Below, one piece after another: positions 49,777 to 57,722 of a stretch of 62,025 nt of DNA (within the stretch, counting starts at the first letter, position 1; the number at the start of each line of letters is the position of its first letter). The stretch spans positions 1 through 62,025 of the forward strand of contig JAJFUB010000065.1 in the NCBI GenBank assembly GCA_021372615.1. Reading direction: 5' to 3'. The translations under genes were made by a program, and so were the position numbers. The notes under the pieces are model-generated. The model had not been told where the DNA came from, did not search any database, and worked only from the letters and a program-made list of their open reading frames with translations. This DNA is from a bacterium. Its GTDB lineage: Bacteria; Armatimonadota; Zipacnadia; Zipacnadales; UBA11051.

Positions 49777-52700
49777 CTACTTCTCCGGCACGGACACCTC
49801 GGCCTTCGTCATGGTGTCCACCTGGTAGACGCCGGGGCGCAGGCGCGTGACGAAGGTGGCGCAAGGGATGCGGCAGGTGTCGCCGGGGCCCATGTCCATG
49901 ACCCAGAGCTGGTTGCGGCCGTCGCCGTTGGCGTCCTTGTAGAGGTCGGCCAGCTTCTGGCCCCCGGTGCGCAGCTTCAGCCTCGTGCCACTCACCGACT
50001 CGATCAGCAGCGCCTGCGACTTGTCCTCGTTGTAGAGCCAGCGGCCCTGCTGCTGGTCATTTTGGATCTTGCCGTAGCCCGACAGCGGGCCCACCGCCTC
50101 GACCGTGCCGGCAGCCTCATCCAGCGCCTTCACCGCGTCCATGCGCACGATCGGCAGGATGTCCCCGAAGCCGACGATGGTCCGGCCCTGTTCCACCCGC
50201 GCCGACTTGATCGTGTAGCTGCACCGCGCGAGGTCGTTGCCGAAGGTGATGACGCGGTCGAGGAAGGGCTGCATCTCAGGCAGCGCCACGTCGAGCGTCA
50301 CTTCGTTGCGGGCGAAGTCCACACTGACGACCTTGCCCTGCGGACAGGGGGCGGCCTGGAGGGCGAACTTGCCGCAGGAGAGCTTGCCGCCATTGGCCAG
50401 CATCGCGCGCTTGACGCCCTCGGCATCCAGCGTGACGAGGGCGAATTCCGCCTGCGCCGCGAAGGGCGTCGGACCGCCGGACCACGCGGTCTCGGCCGAG
50501 CCGTCCAGGGCGCTGTGGACCAGGTCGGTCTCGCCCTCGCGCTGGACCATGACGCCGACCGACTCGGGCGGCGCGTCCTTGGCGGAGAGCAGCGCGACCT
50601 GCCGCACGGCGGCGGCACCCACGTGCGGCTCGACCACGGCCACGTACCTGGACACCATGCCGGACTCGGTCGGCTTGTTGCGCCCGACGAGGTACTTGAT
50701 GGTGCGCGGGTTGCCCGGCTGGGCCTCCGGCTCACCGTCGCAGACGATGACTTCCTGCGTGCTGCCCTGCGGGACGTGCAGCGTGACGTTCAGGTCGTCT
50801 GCCGGATCGCGCCAGTTGGCGGTCCAGTCCGGTGTTGCCGGCATCTTCTCTCCGTCGTGGAACGTGACGCCGGCCGGCTTCATGCGCTGCACACTGAACA
50901 GGCCCTGGAAGCCGCTGCTGACGTTGAGGGTGGACGTCGGCTGCGCGGCGTCGAGGTTCCTGCTGATGACCAGACGGTTGAGCATGACGTAGTTCTGGCT
51001 GCTCGTCAGCACCTTGATCTTCAGTGAGTCAGCCACCTGCGGCAGCTCCACGATCTGGCCCATCCACGTATAGTCCTTGCGGTCCGTGGTGGTGATCTTC
51101 AAGGGGATCGTGGCGCCGCCCATGGTCAGCTCCAGGTCGCTCGTGGAGGGCTTGTGGTCCCAGAACTGCGCCAGCAGCTTGTACTTGCCGGGCGGCAGCG
51201 AGGGCAGCCTGGCGGTCAGTTCGCTGCCGATCTTGTAGGTCACCACGCCCTGCACGTGCGGCGTGAAGCCCTCCTTGCCCATCTCGCCGTAGGGACGAGT
51301 CCCTGTCACGACCCCGGTCGCGTCTGCCAGCGACACGGCCACATCCCCCTGGGCCGCTCGCTCCGGCGGGCGCTTGCCGTAGGGCACGTCCGGGCCGGCC
51401 AGCGTTCCCTGCTTCTGCGGCGCCGAGAGCGCGCCGCCCTGGATCGCGAACTCCGGGACGATCGGCCCGTGGAAGCACCAGTCGTGCTGGCTGCCGCCCC
51501 GCACGCGCCAGATGTCGAGCAGGTACGAGCGCTCGGGCGACAGGTCAATGAGCGCGCTGGTGCGGCGGTACAGTGAGACGCGGCCGGGGTAGGCATTGTC
51601 GGCCGAGGCGTCCACGAGTTGCACCTGCGGCGTGCCCAGGAGTGTGTTGAGCGCGCCGCGGTAGTACGTCAGTTGCGGCAGCTCGTCCACCATCACGCAG
51701 TAGTGCCGCACGGTATCGGCGCGGCGCCACTCGTAGAAGTCGGGTCGGGTGAAGGGTGTCGGGTAGCCGTCGTCGGGCAGGACCGCGTGGCCGAGCGCGA
51801 ACATCTCGATGTTGAGTCGATCGGCGTGGCCGTGGCCGCCGGTGGCGTCGCCATAGTAGAGGCTCAGGCCGCGCCGGTTGTCACCGCTGCCGGCCTCCAG
51901 GAGGGCGCAGCCGTAGCCGCCCAGGTCGCGCGTCTTGAGCGCCGGGGTCGGGACGGCCTGGTCGGCGGCCTGCATGGCTTTGGCTTCATCGAAGTAGTCG
52001 TGGAACAGGTTGCGGGAGGTCGCGCCGATGTCCTTGAGGAGGCGGGCATACTTCGCCTCCCCGTAGTGCATGAAGGCCCGGCCCTGCAGCTCGGCCGACA
52101 GGGCCACGGGGCCGCCGCCCTTGGAGCCGCCGGAGTCGCCGATGGAGGGGCACCACTTGCCGGCCACGACGAGATTCGGCCCGATCTCGGCCATGTTGCG
52201 GAGTTTGGGGTTGGCCCAGATGTCCAGCCCCAGGCGCGGGAGCAGGTCGGCGACCTCATAGAAGTGGACGCCCCAGCCGGTCGAGTACCCCGGCGCGGAT
52301 TCCGCCCCGATGCCCTCGCGCTGGAAGCCGTTCCACAGCAGGTCCTCCAGCCGCCCGCCCCCGCTCATCAGCCAGTCGGCCATCTCCTTGGTCGTCGGCC
52401 CGCGCGTGGCGTCCTGGTTGTCCAGCACGATGGCCAGGTTGGCCAGGGTGATCTGGTGCATGCCCATGTTGCCGGCCACATAGCCGCGCATCACGTCCCT
52501 GGCCATGATGAACAGCATGTCCTCGATCGTCTTGCGAGCGTCGTCCACACCGCGAGCCTTCAGGAAGGCGGCGAGTTCCGCGTCCCCGGCCAGGGCGGGG
52601 ACGATGCCGTCGTAGGCCAGCGTGATCCGGCTGTCATCCCCGGTGCTCCAGATGTAGTCGGAGATGCGGCCGTTCACCCCGAACCGGCCCTCGTGGTAGC

Positions 52701-53361
52701 ACTGCTCCGGGTAATTGAAGCGGTCGTACATGCTGCCGATCTTGGCGAGCATGAGGCCGCACTTGTGGGCATAGACGGGATCGCCGCTGACGAGGTACGC
52801 CTGGCTGAGGGCGTTCAGGGAGCCGAGGATGTCGCGGTTCCAGCGCTGCCAGAAGACATAGTAGGGGACGAAGAAGTAGCGCCGCCCGTCCCGCTTGTCC
52901 AGCCAGCCGAGGCCGTGGTCGGTCGGCTCGGGGCCCTCGTCGGGCTTGCCCTTGAGGCCTTCGGTGTTCCAGGGCTGGAAGTCGTTCTTGGGGAAGACGC
53001 CGTGGCAGACGGGGCACTCGACCTTGAAGGGCCGCTCGCGGCTCATCAGCCACGGGTAGTGCCCGGCCCGGCGGTTGACCTCATCACCGCAGACGGGGCA
53101 GTCGTGGGCGATGCAGACATTGATGGCACGGAGTTGCTCGGGCGGCGGGATGAAGTCCCACAGCTCCTGGTCGGACATCTGCCGGAGCCAATCGCAAGCC
53201 TTCACGACCCCGGCGGCCTGGTCCCGGGCCCACTGCTGGGTCTCCAGCTTCTGCTTCAAGCCGGCCATGAAGGCCTCGTCGTAGAACGTGCGGCGGTCCT
53301 TGGCCCACAGCGGCAGGGCCACGAGCAGAGCCAGACAGATCACGAGCAGGAGGCGTTCCAT
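49777..53361 (-). CDS. Secreted heparinase II/III-like polysaccharide lyase, 1194 aa
   Basis: The protein starts MERLLLVICLALLVALPLWA (signal peptide) with AAGGAG upstream. An N-terminal knuckle pair, CPVCGDEVNRR and ECPVCHGVF, is of rubredoxin type and may bind a metal. Residues about 180-450 form an (alpha/alpha) toroid (YRFNYPEQCYH-type helices, GNMGMHQITLANLAIVLDNQ). The heparinase II/III domain follows: YYGDATGGHGHADRLNIEMF and ALGHAVLPDDGYP, with the family His. The last 500 residues are beta-rich, probably Ig-like and sugar-binding. Relatives cleave acidic, often sulfated, polysaccharides by beta-elimination; specificity is unknown. It is divergent from the SGNH hydrolase gene, with 112 bases between starts. 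Confidence 0.85.
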   Translation of the reverse strand: MERLLLVICLALLVALPLWAKDRRTFYDEAFMAGLKQKLETQQWARDQAAGVVKACDWLRQMSDQELWDFIPPPEQLRAINVCIAHDCPVCGDEVNRRAGHYPWLMSRERPFKVECPVCHGVFPKNDFQPWNTEGLKGKPDEGPEPTDHGLGWLDKRDGRRYFFVPYYVFWQRWNRDILGSLNALSQAYLVSGDPVYAHKCGLMLAKIGSMYDRFNYPEQCYHEGRFGVNGRISDYIWSTGDDSRITLAYDGIVPALAGDAELAAFLKARGVDDARKTIEDMLFIMARDVMRGYVAGNMGMHQITLANLAIVLDNQDATRGPTTKEMADWLMSGGGRLEDLLWNGFQREGIGAESAPGYSTGWGVHFYEVADLLPRLGLDIWANPKLRNMAEIGPNLVVAGKWCPSIGDSGGSKGGGPVALSAELQGRAFMHYGEAKYARLLKDIGATSRNLFHDYFDEAKAMQAADQAVPTPALKTRDLGGYGCALLEAGSGDNRRGLSLYYGDATGGHGHADRLNIEMFALGHAVLPDDGYPTPFTRPDFYEWRRADTVRHYCVMVDELPQLTYYRGALNTLLGTPQVQLVDASADNAYPGRVSLYRRTSALIDLSPERSYLLDIWRVRGGSQHDWCFHGPIVPEFAIQGGALSAPQKQGTLAGPDVPYGKRPPERAAQGDVAVSLADATGVVTGTRPYGEMGKEGFTPHVQGVVTYKIGSELTARLPSLPPGKYKLLAQFWDHKPSTSDLELTMGGATIPLKITTTDRKDYTWMGQIVELPQVADSLKIKVLTSSQNYVMLNRLVISRNLDAAQPTSTLNVSSGFQGLFSVQRMKPAGVTFHDGEKMPATPDWTANWRDPADDLNVTLHVPQGSTQEVIVCDGEPEAQPGNPRTIKYLVGRNKPTESGMVSRYVAVVEPHVGAAAVRQVALLSAKDAPPESVGVMVQREGETDLVHSALDGSAETAWSGGPTPFAAQAEFALVTLDAEGVKRAMLANGGKLSCGKFALQAAPCPQGKVVSVDFARNEVTLDVALPEMQPFLDRVITFGNDLARCSYTIKSARVEQGRTIVGFGDILPIVRMDAVKALDEAAGTVEAVGPLSGYGKIQNDQQQGRWLYNEDKSQALLIESVSGTRLKLRTGGQKLADLYKDANGDGRNQLWVMDMGPGDTCRIPCATFVTRLRPGVYQVDTMTKAEVSVPEK

Positions 53362-53473
53362 GGGCTCCTTCCCCAAAGGCAAGGCTGCGCGGCAGTTCGC
53401 CCTCCAAGGGATCGGCCCCTCCCCGGCGAAATGGGTGAGCCGTCGCCTGCAGATGCTTCCGGAGGTCCCATCC

Positions 53474-54838
53474 ATGCCTCGCGCACTCCCGGTGGTGCTC
53501 GCCATGCTCTCGCTCGCCTCGACGCTGACGTATGCCGCCGACCCGGCGCCCCAGTTCCAGTCCGGTGACGTCGTCGCCCTGATCGGTGACAGCATCACCC
53601 ATGGCCGCAAGTGGCACCGCTATGTGTACTCGTACTACCTCACGCGCTTCCCCGACCGCCAGGTGCGGTTCGTGAACGAGGGCATCGCCGGCGACTCGGC
53701 TGGTGGGGCGCTGCGGCGGCTGGACTGGGACATCCTGCCCAACCAGCCCAACGCCGCCGTCATCTTCCTGGGCATGAACGACGTGGGCCGGGGCTACTAC
53801 AAGGTAAACGCCGACGAGCGCACGATCGCGGCCCGGCAGACGGCCCTGGACAACTACCGCAAGAACATGGACGAGCTGGCCGCGAAGCTGCAGGCCGGTG
53901 GCGTCAAGAAGCTGTGGTTCTTCACCCCCTCACCATACGACGACACGGCGCAACTGGAGTCCGAGAACTTCCCGGGTGTGAACGGGGCGTTAGCCCAGTG
54001 CGGCCGCTTCGGCGCCGAGTTGGCCGCCAAGTACGGCGGCGCGGTCATTGACCTCAACGGGCCGATGACGGCCCTGAACCTGGAGCACCAGAAGGCCGAT
54101 CCGAAGTTCACAATCATCGGTCCGGACCGCGTGCACCCGGGCGATGTCGGCATGATGGTCATCGCCTACACCGTGCTGCGGGCTCAGGGCGCCCCGGCGC
54201 TGGTGTCCAAAGTGTCGGTGGACGGGCCCAAGGTGACGGCTGACAACGCCACGGTCACGAACCTGAAGCAGACGCCGGAGGGCGTGAGCTTCGACTGCCT
54301 GGCCAAGGCGCTGCCGTGGCCCATCGAGGCCTCGGCGCACGCGGCGCTGGCGTTGGTCCCGCTGGAGGCCGATCTGGACCAGGAGAAGCTGATGGCCACG
54401 CTACCGGCGGGGGAGTACCGGCTGCTGATCGAGGGGCAGGAAGTGGGTCGCTACGACGCCGCCGCTCTGGCGGCGGGGATCAACCTGGCCCGCAACGACA
54501 AGACGCCGCAGTACCAGCAGGCCTGGAAGCTCTGGCAGGCCAACGAGCAACGCTCCGCGCTGGAGGTGCGTATTCGCACGTACGCCCAGATACGCACGAT
54601 CCTGGTGGCCGGCAAGGTGAACGAGGATGACGAGGCGGCGGTGGACGCCTGCTTTGCCAGCTTCCTCGAACGCGTCGGGGAGAGCATGAGGCCGTACTTC
54701 AGCGGCCAGATCAAGGTCTACAAAGCAACGCGCCCGGAGTTGGCCAGCATCCGGGCGCAGATAGACACCTTGCAGCAGTCCCTGTGGCAACTGAACCAGC
54801 CCCAGACGCTGCACTACGAGCTGGTCAGGGCGCAGTAG
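53474..54838 (+). CDS. Secreted SGNH/GDSL-type esterase, 454 aa
   Basis: The protein has a signal peptide (VVLAMLSLASTLTYA). SGNH blocks are clear: block I VVALIGDSITHGRKW (catalytic Ser in GDS), block II Gly in EGIAGDSAGG, block III GMND (Asn) and block V DRVHPGDVG (Asp/His). The C-terminal 200 residues are helical (LARNDKTPQYQQAWKLW, ACFASFLERVGESMRPYFSG) and unrecognised. It would remove acetyl or other ester groups from glycans outside the cytoplasm. ATG 53474 has GGAGG 9 bases upstream. The coding end overlaps the antisense antitoxin coding end by 14 bases. Confidence 0.88.
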   Translation: MPRALPVVLAMLSLASTLTYAADPAPQFQSGDVVALIGDSITHGRKWHRYVYSYYLTRFPDRQVRFVNEGIAGDSAGGALRRLDWDILPNQPNAAVIFLGMNDVGRGYYKVNADERTIAARQTALDNYRKNMDELAAKLQAGGVKKLWFFTPSPYDDTAQLESENFPGVNGALAQCGRFGAELAAKYGGAVIDLNGPMTALNLEHQKADPKFTIIGPDRVHPGDVGMMVIAYTVLRAQGAPALVSKVSVDGPKVTADNATVTNLKQTPEGVSFDCLAKALPWPIEASAHAALALVPLEADLDQEKLMATLPAGEYRLLIEGQEVGRYDAAALAAGINLARNDKTPQYQQAWKLWQANEQRSALEVRIRTYAQIRTILVAGKVNEDDEAAVDACFASFLERVGESMRPYFSGQIKVYKATRPELASIRAQIDTLQQSLWQLNQPQTLHYELVRAQ

Positions 54839-55193
54839 CGGCGGCCCTGGCCTCTTTGGCGGCCGCCTTCTTCATGGCCGCCCCACGCTTCTTCATCGCC
54901 GCGGCGCGCTTGAAGCTCTTGACGCCCTGCCGCAGTATCTCGCGCATGAGGGCCTGGTAGGGCACGTCGTGCTCCTCCGCGATGGCCTTCAGGTCGGCGC
55001 GCAACTCGTCATCCACGCGAATGGAGAGCATCCGCTTGCGGGGGCGGTTGGTAACGTGGAAGACGAAGTCGGCCTTCACCGTGAAGTACTCCGAGGGGTC
55101 GTGCGTGTCCCAGAATAGCAGCTCCTCTTCCTCGGACGCGAAGTTGGGCAGCACCTTTGGCTCCCGCGTGACCATATCCCTTCTCATCGTCAA
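54825..55193 (-). CDS. CopG-family antitoxin with basic tail
   Basis: The 122-aa protein has the CopG-type antitoxin opening LPNFASEEEELLFWDTHDPS and a ribbon-helix-helix (RKRMLSIRVDDELRADLKAI, AEEHDVPYQALMREILRQGV). It ends with an Ala/Lys/Arg repeat tail (AAAMKKRGAAMKKAAAKEAR) resembling histone-H1-like DNA-binding tails. It would neutralise the adjacent toxin and bind the operator repeats at 55551-55588. Its start overlaps the toxin stop by four bases (ATGA), so the pair is coupled with the toxin first, as in brnTA. Confidence 0.9.
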   Translation of the reverse strand: MTMRRDMVTREPKVLPNFASEEEELLFWDTHDPSEYFTVKADFVFHVTNRPRKRMLSIRVDDELRADLKAIAEEHDVPYQALMREILRQGVKSFKRAAAMKKRGAAMKKAAAKEARAAATAP

Positions 55194-55507
55194 TTGCCTC
55201 TCATTCGGCGGTGCCTGGCCTTCGCTGCGGCCCCGGTGGGCTCGAAAGCCGTGAGGATACGCCCGACGCCCCGACCCTCATGGGCGACGATCACCCAGAG
55301 ACGTCGTCCATCGTCAGTCTTGCCGGGAATACCATACCGCGGCTCCGGCGTCCAGTTGCGCGAGCCATCCGGCGCCGAGTGCACCGACATCCACACTTCC
55401 GTGCTATGTGCCGCCTCCAGCGCCTCCTCGACCGTCACATCGTGTTTCTCCAGCATGTGTCTGGCGGCGCCCGCGGAAATCCGGAACTCGACGACCCTCG
55501 GACTCAT
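55190..55507 (-). CDS. BrnT/RelE-like toxin
   Basis: The 105-aa protein (VVEFRISAGAARHMLEKHDV, EEALEAAHSTEVWM, YGIPGKTDDGRRLWVIVAHE, VGRILTAFEPTGAAAKARHR) has the short alpha/beta layout of BrnT-like and other RelE-superfamily toxins: an N-terminal helix with EKHDV, then strands YGIPG, WVIVA and RILTA. It probably acts as an RNase or translation inhibitor. No single family call is certain because the sequence is divergent. It has a clear promoter at 55528-55556. Confidence 0.75.
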   Translation of the reverse strand: MSPRVVEFRISAGAARHMLEKHDVTVEEALEAAHSTEVWMSVHSAPDGSRNWTPEPRYGIPGKTDDGRRLWVIVAHEGRGVGRILTAFEPTGAAAKARHRRMRGN

Positions 55508-55527
55508 GTCTCGTCCCCCGTATGTGC

Positions 55528-55556
55528 AGTCTAGCCGCTGTGCTGCACAATGTCAA
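55528..55556 (-). promoter_or_regulatory. Sigma70-type promoter of the toxin-antitoxin pair
   Basis: On the reverse strand TTGACA (55551-55556) is 17 bases from TAGACT (55528-55533), about 20 bases before the toxin ATG. The -35 is perfect. It lies inside the first operator repeat. Confidence 0.8.
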
Positions 55557-55588
55557 TACACAAACGTCAATACGTAGATGTCAATACA
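55551..55588 (-). promoter_or_regulatory. Three 14-bp-spaced operator repeats
   Basis: TGTCAATACA, CGTCAATACG and TGTCAATACA start at 55551, 55565 and 55579, exactly 14 bases apart. They overlap and extend upstream of the -35 of the toxin-antitoxin promoter, as expected for binding sites of a ribbon-helix-helix antitoxin. Confidence 0.75.
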
Positions 55589-55596
55589 TACCGGCG

Positions 55597-56613
55597 CTAC
55601 CGCTTCACCGCCACCGGCGCCCCGCCCTGGGCCGCCGACTCGTCTATCGCCAGGCACACCCGGGCCGTCTCGATGGCATGCGGCACGCTTGGGTCACCGT
55701 CGCGGCCCTCCTGGATACGGTCGAGGAAGTGCGCGATCTCAGCCGTGAAGGGGTGGTGGGACACCGCGCCGCTGTCGGGGGTAACGCACGGCAGGCTGAC
55801 CCAGTCGCTTTGCGCCGGGAAGGCGCGCTTGCTCCAGAAGCGGTCCTGACGGCTCATGCCCTCGCTGCCGATCACCTCGATGTTGAACTGGTACGGTCCG
55901 GGCGCATCGAAGCAGACTGAGATGCGCCCCACCCCCCCACTGGCCAGCTTCAGCGCCGCCGAAATGGTCGTGTCGTAGTCGAAGCCCTCCAGGCGATGCG
56001 TCGCGTAGGCGCTCACGCTGACGATGTCGCCGGCGAGATGCCGGGCGAGGTCCACGGCATGGCTGCCGCCGGCCAGGACGGCGCTGCCGGTGAACTCGCG
56101 CCGGGCCAGCCAGCGGTCGGCGCTGATGATCTCGCCGACCCCGTGCCAGTAGTCGGTCTGCACGAAGAAGACCTCGCCATAGGCGCCCGCTTCCTGCAGG
56201 CGGGTGAGGTTCGCCACCAGGGGGTTCCAGCGCAGCACGAAGCTGCACAGGGTCGTGAGGCCCGACCCGCGCAGGGCCTGCTCCAGCTCGTCCAGCTCCG
56301 TGTGGTGGATGCCCGGGGGCTTCTCGAGCAGGATGTGTTTGCCCGCCCGGGCCGCGGCGACAGCCTCGGCGGCATGGCAGAAGTTGGGGGAGGTGATGGA
56401 CAGGGCCTGCACGCGCGAGTCACTGAGCAGTGCCTCATAGTCGGGGTAGATCGTGCAATCCAGGCCCAGCTCGGCCACGAACCTCTCGGCGCTGGCGCGC
56501 GTGCGGCTGGTTACCCCGACGATCTCACACCGCGGATCGCGCAGATAGGCCCGCGCGTGCTCATAGGCCACCATCCCGCAGGAGTTGATGGCGACACCGA
56601 TCTTGGCAGACAT
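55597..56613 (-). CDS. Gfo/Idh/MocA-family oxidoreductase
   Basis: The 338-aa product starts MSAKIGVAINSCGMVAYEHA with GAGAGGAG upstream. It has EIVGVTSRTRASAERFVAEL, ALSITSPNFCHAAEAVAAAR, AGKHILLEKPPGIHHTELDE (EKP motif) and GGSHAVDLARHLAGDIVSVS (catalytic His region). The N-terminal glycine motif is unusual (INSCGMVAY, where the family normally has GxGxxG), so NAD binding may be atypical. It is probably a sugar or inositol dehydrogenase. It is divergent from the isomerase at 56755, a common pairing in sugar catabolism. Confidence 0.9.
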   Translation of the reverse strand: MSAKIGVAINSCGMVAYEHARAYLRDPRCEIVGVTSRTRASAERFVAELGLDCTIYPDYEALLSDSRVQALSITSPNFCHAAEAVAAARAGKHILLEKPPGIHHTELDELEQALRGSGLTTLCSFVLRWNPLVANLTRLQEAGAYGEVFFVQTDYWHGVGEIISADRWLARREFTGSAVLAGGSHAVDLARHLAGDIVSVSAYATHRLEGFDYDTTISAALKLASGGVGRISVCFDAPGPYQFNIEVIGSEGMSRQDRFWSKRAFPAQSDWVSLPCVTPDSGAVSHHPFTAEIAHFLDRIQEGRDGDPSVPHAIETARVCLAIDESAAQGGAPVAVKR

Positions 56614-56754
56614 GCTGGTCACTCCTCTCTGAGAGCCGAAGGGTTCACTGCCCGGCGGGGTCTTCCCTCTGCAGGACAGCCCCCCTGCGCGCGGAATTGA
56701 TCCCAGAGGGGGCCACCGCCCCCAACCGGCCAACCCACGAGAAGGAGCCATGCC

Positions 56755-57546
56755 ATGCGCCTGGGCTGCCATGTCTATGTCTTCAGCGAGTACGGGTACG
56801 ACCAAGCCGCACAACTCGACGAGGTTTGGGATATGGTGGCCGACTGCGGCTACCCGGCCATTGAGATCCACGCCCCCATGCTCGAGCGCCCCGATTGGTA
56901 CGAGGCCATCATGGCGGCGCAGGAGCGCACGGGCCTGCAGATCATCGGCGGCTCGAACGGGGGCAACCTGACCGATGCGGCCGAGTGGGACGCCCTGCGG
57001 CGCAAGATGGACGAGTACACGCAGAAGCTGGCCCGGCTGGACTCGCCCAAGTGCGGGTTCACGGCCACCGGCGTGCGCGCCGCCGAACGGACCGATGCGC
57101 AGAGCGCGCAGGTCGTGCGGGCCTGGACGGAGCTGGCGCAGATGTGCCAGGCGCGCGGCGTGGAGCTCAACTACCACACCCACGGCGAGCCCATAGCGGA
57201 CGTGCAGTTCGTCATCGACCATGTGCCGGCCGACCTGCTGCCGCTGGGGCCGGACCTGGACTGGCTCCGCTTCGGCGGGATTGACCCGGAGGCGTTCCTG
57301 CGGGCCCACGCCGACCGGCTGGTGATGCTGCACATCCGCGATTACCACCTGGGCGGCAGCCGCACCTTCGCCCTGGGCGAGGGGGATGCGAACTACCCGC
57401 ACCTGAAGACCGTGCTGGAGCAGATCGGCTTCGGCGGCGACTTCGTGGTGGAGCTGGCCACGCCCCCGGGAGTGCCGCGCGACCGCGACCTGCGCGAGAT
57501 CCTGCGCACCTCGCGCGAGCACGTGCGGGCGACAGTCGGGCTGTAG
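56755..57546 (+). CDS. Sugar phosphate isomerase/epimerase-like TIM barrel
   Basis: The 263-aa AP_endonuc_2-type barrel includes LGCHVYVFSEYG, YPAIEIHAPMLERPDW, GLQIIGGSNGGNL, GVELNYHTHGEPI (metal His), LLPLGPDLDWLRFGG, LVMLHIRDYHLGGS and FVVELATPPGVP (metal Glu). ATG 56755 has AAGGAG 7 bases upstream. It is distinct from the isomerase at 24809, with low resemblance. With the divergent Gfo/Idh/MocA gene it suggests an inositol- or keto-sugar-type route. Confidence 0.88.
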   Translation: MRLGCHVYVFSEYGYDQAAQLDEVWDMVADCGYPAIEIHAPMLERPDWYEAIMAAQERTGLQIIGGSNGGNLTDAAEWDALRRKMDEYTQKLARLDSPKCGFTATGVRAAERTDAQSAQVVRAWTELAQMCQARGVELNYHTHGEPIADVQFVIDHVPADLLPLGPDLDWLRFGGIDPEAFLRAHADRLVMLHIRDYHLGGSRTFALGEGDANYPHLKTVLEQIGFGGDFVVELATPPGVPRDRDLREILRTSREHVRATVGL

Positions 57547-57722
57547 CTGCCTGCCCCGCAGGTCCGCTGTGAAACAAACACAATTGTTTAGGTGTCAAAG
57601 GTCTCCACGGGGGGGGAGGCGAATGTACATAGCAGTTGTGCCGCCCGCACCGGGCAGCGCCCCGTAGCAGCCATCGTGATCGGGCGCCGGGCCCGGGCCC
57701 TCAACCCCACAGGTGAGCGTAC

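Noticed and set aside
51619-53568. Long plus-strand open frame opposite the heparinase-like gene
   Set aside because: Low-complexity Val/Gly/Ala translation, no ribosome-binding site, and the opposite strand carries recognisable motifs.
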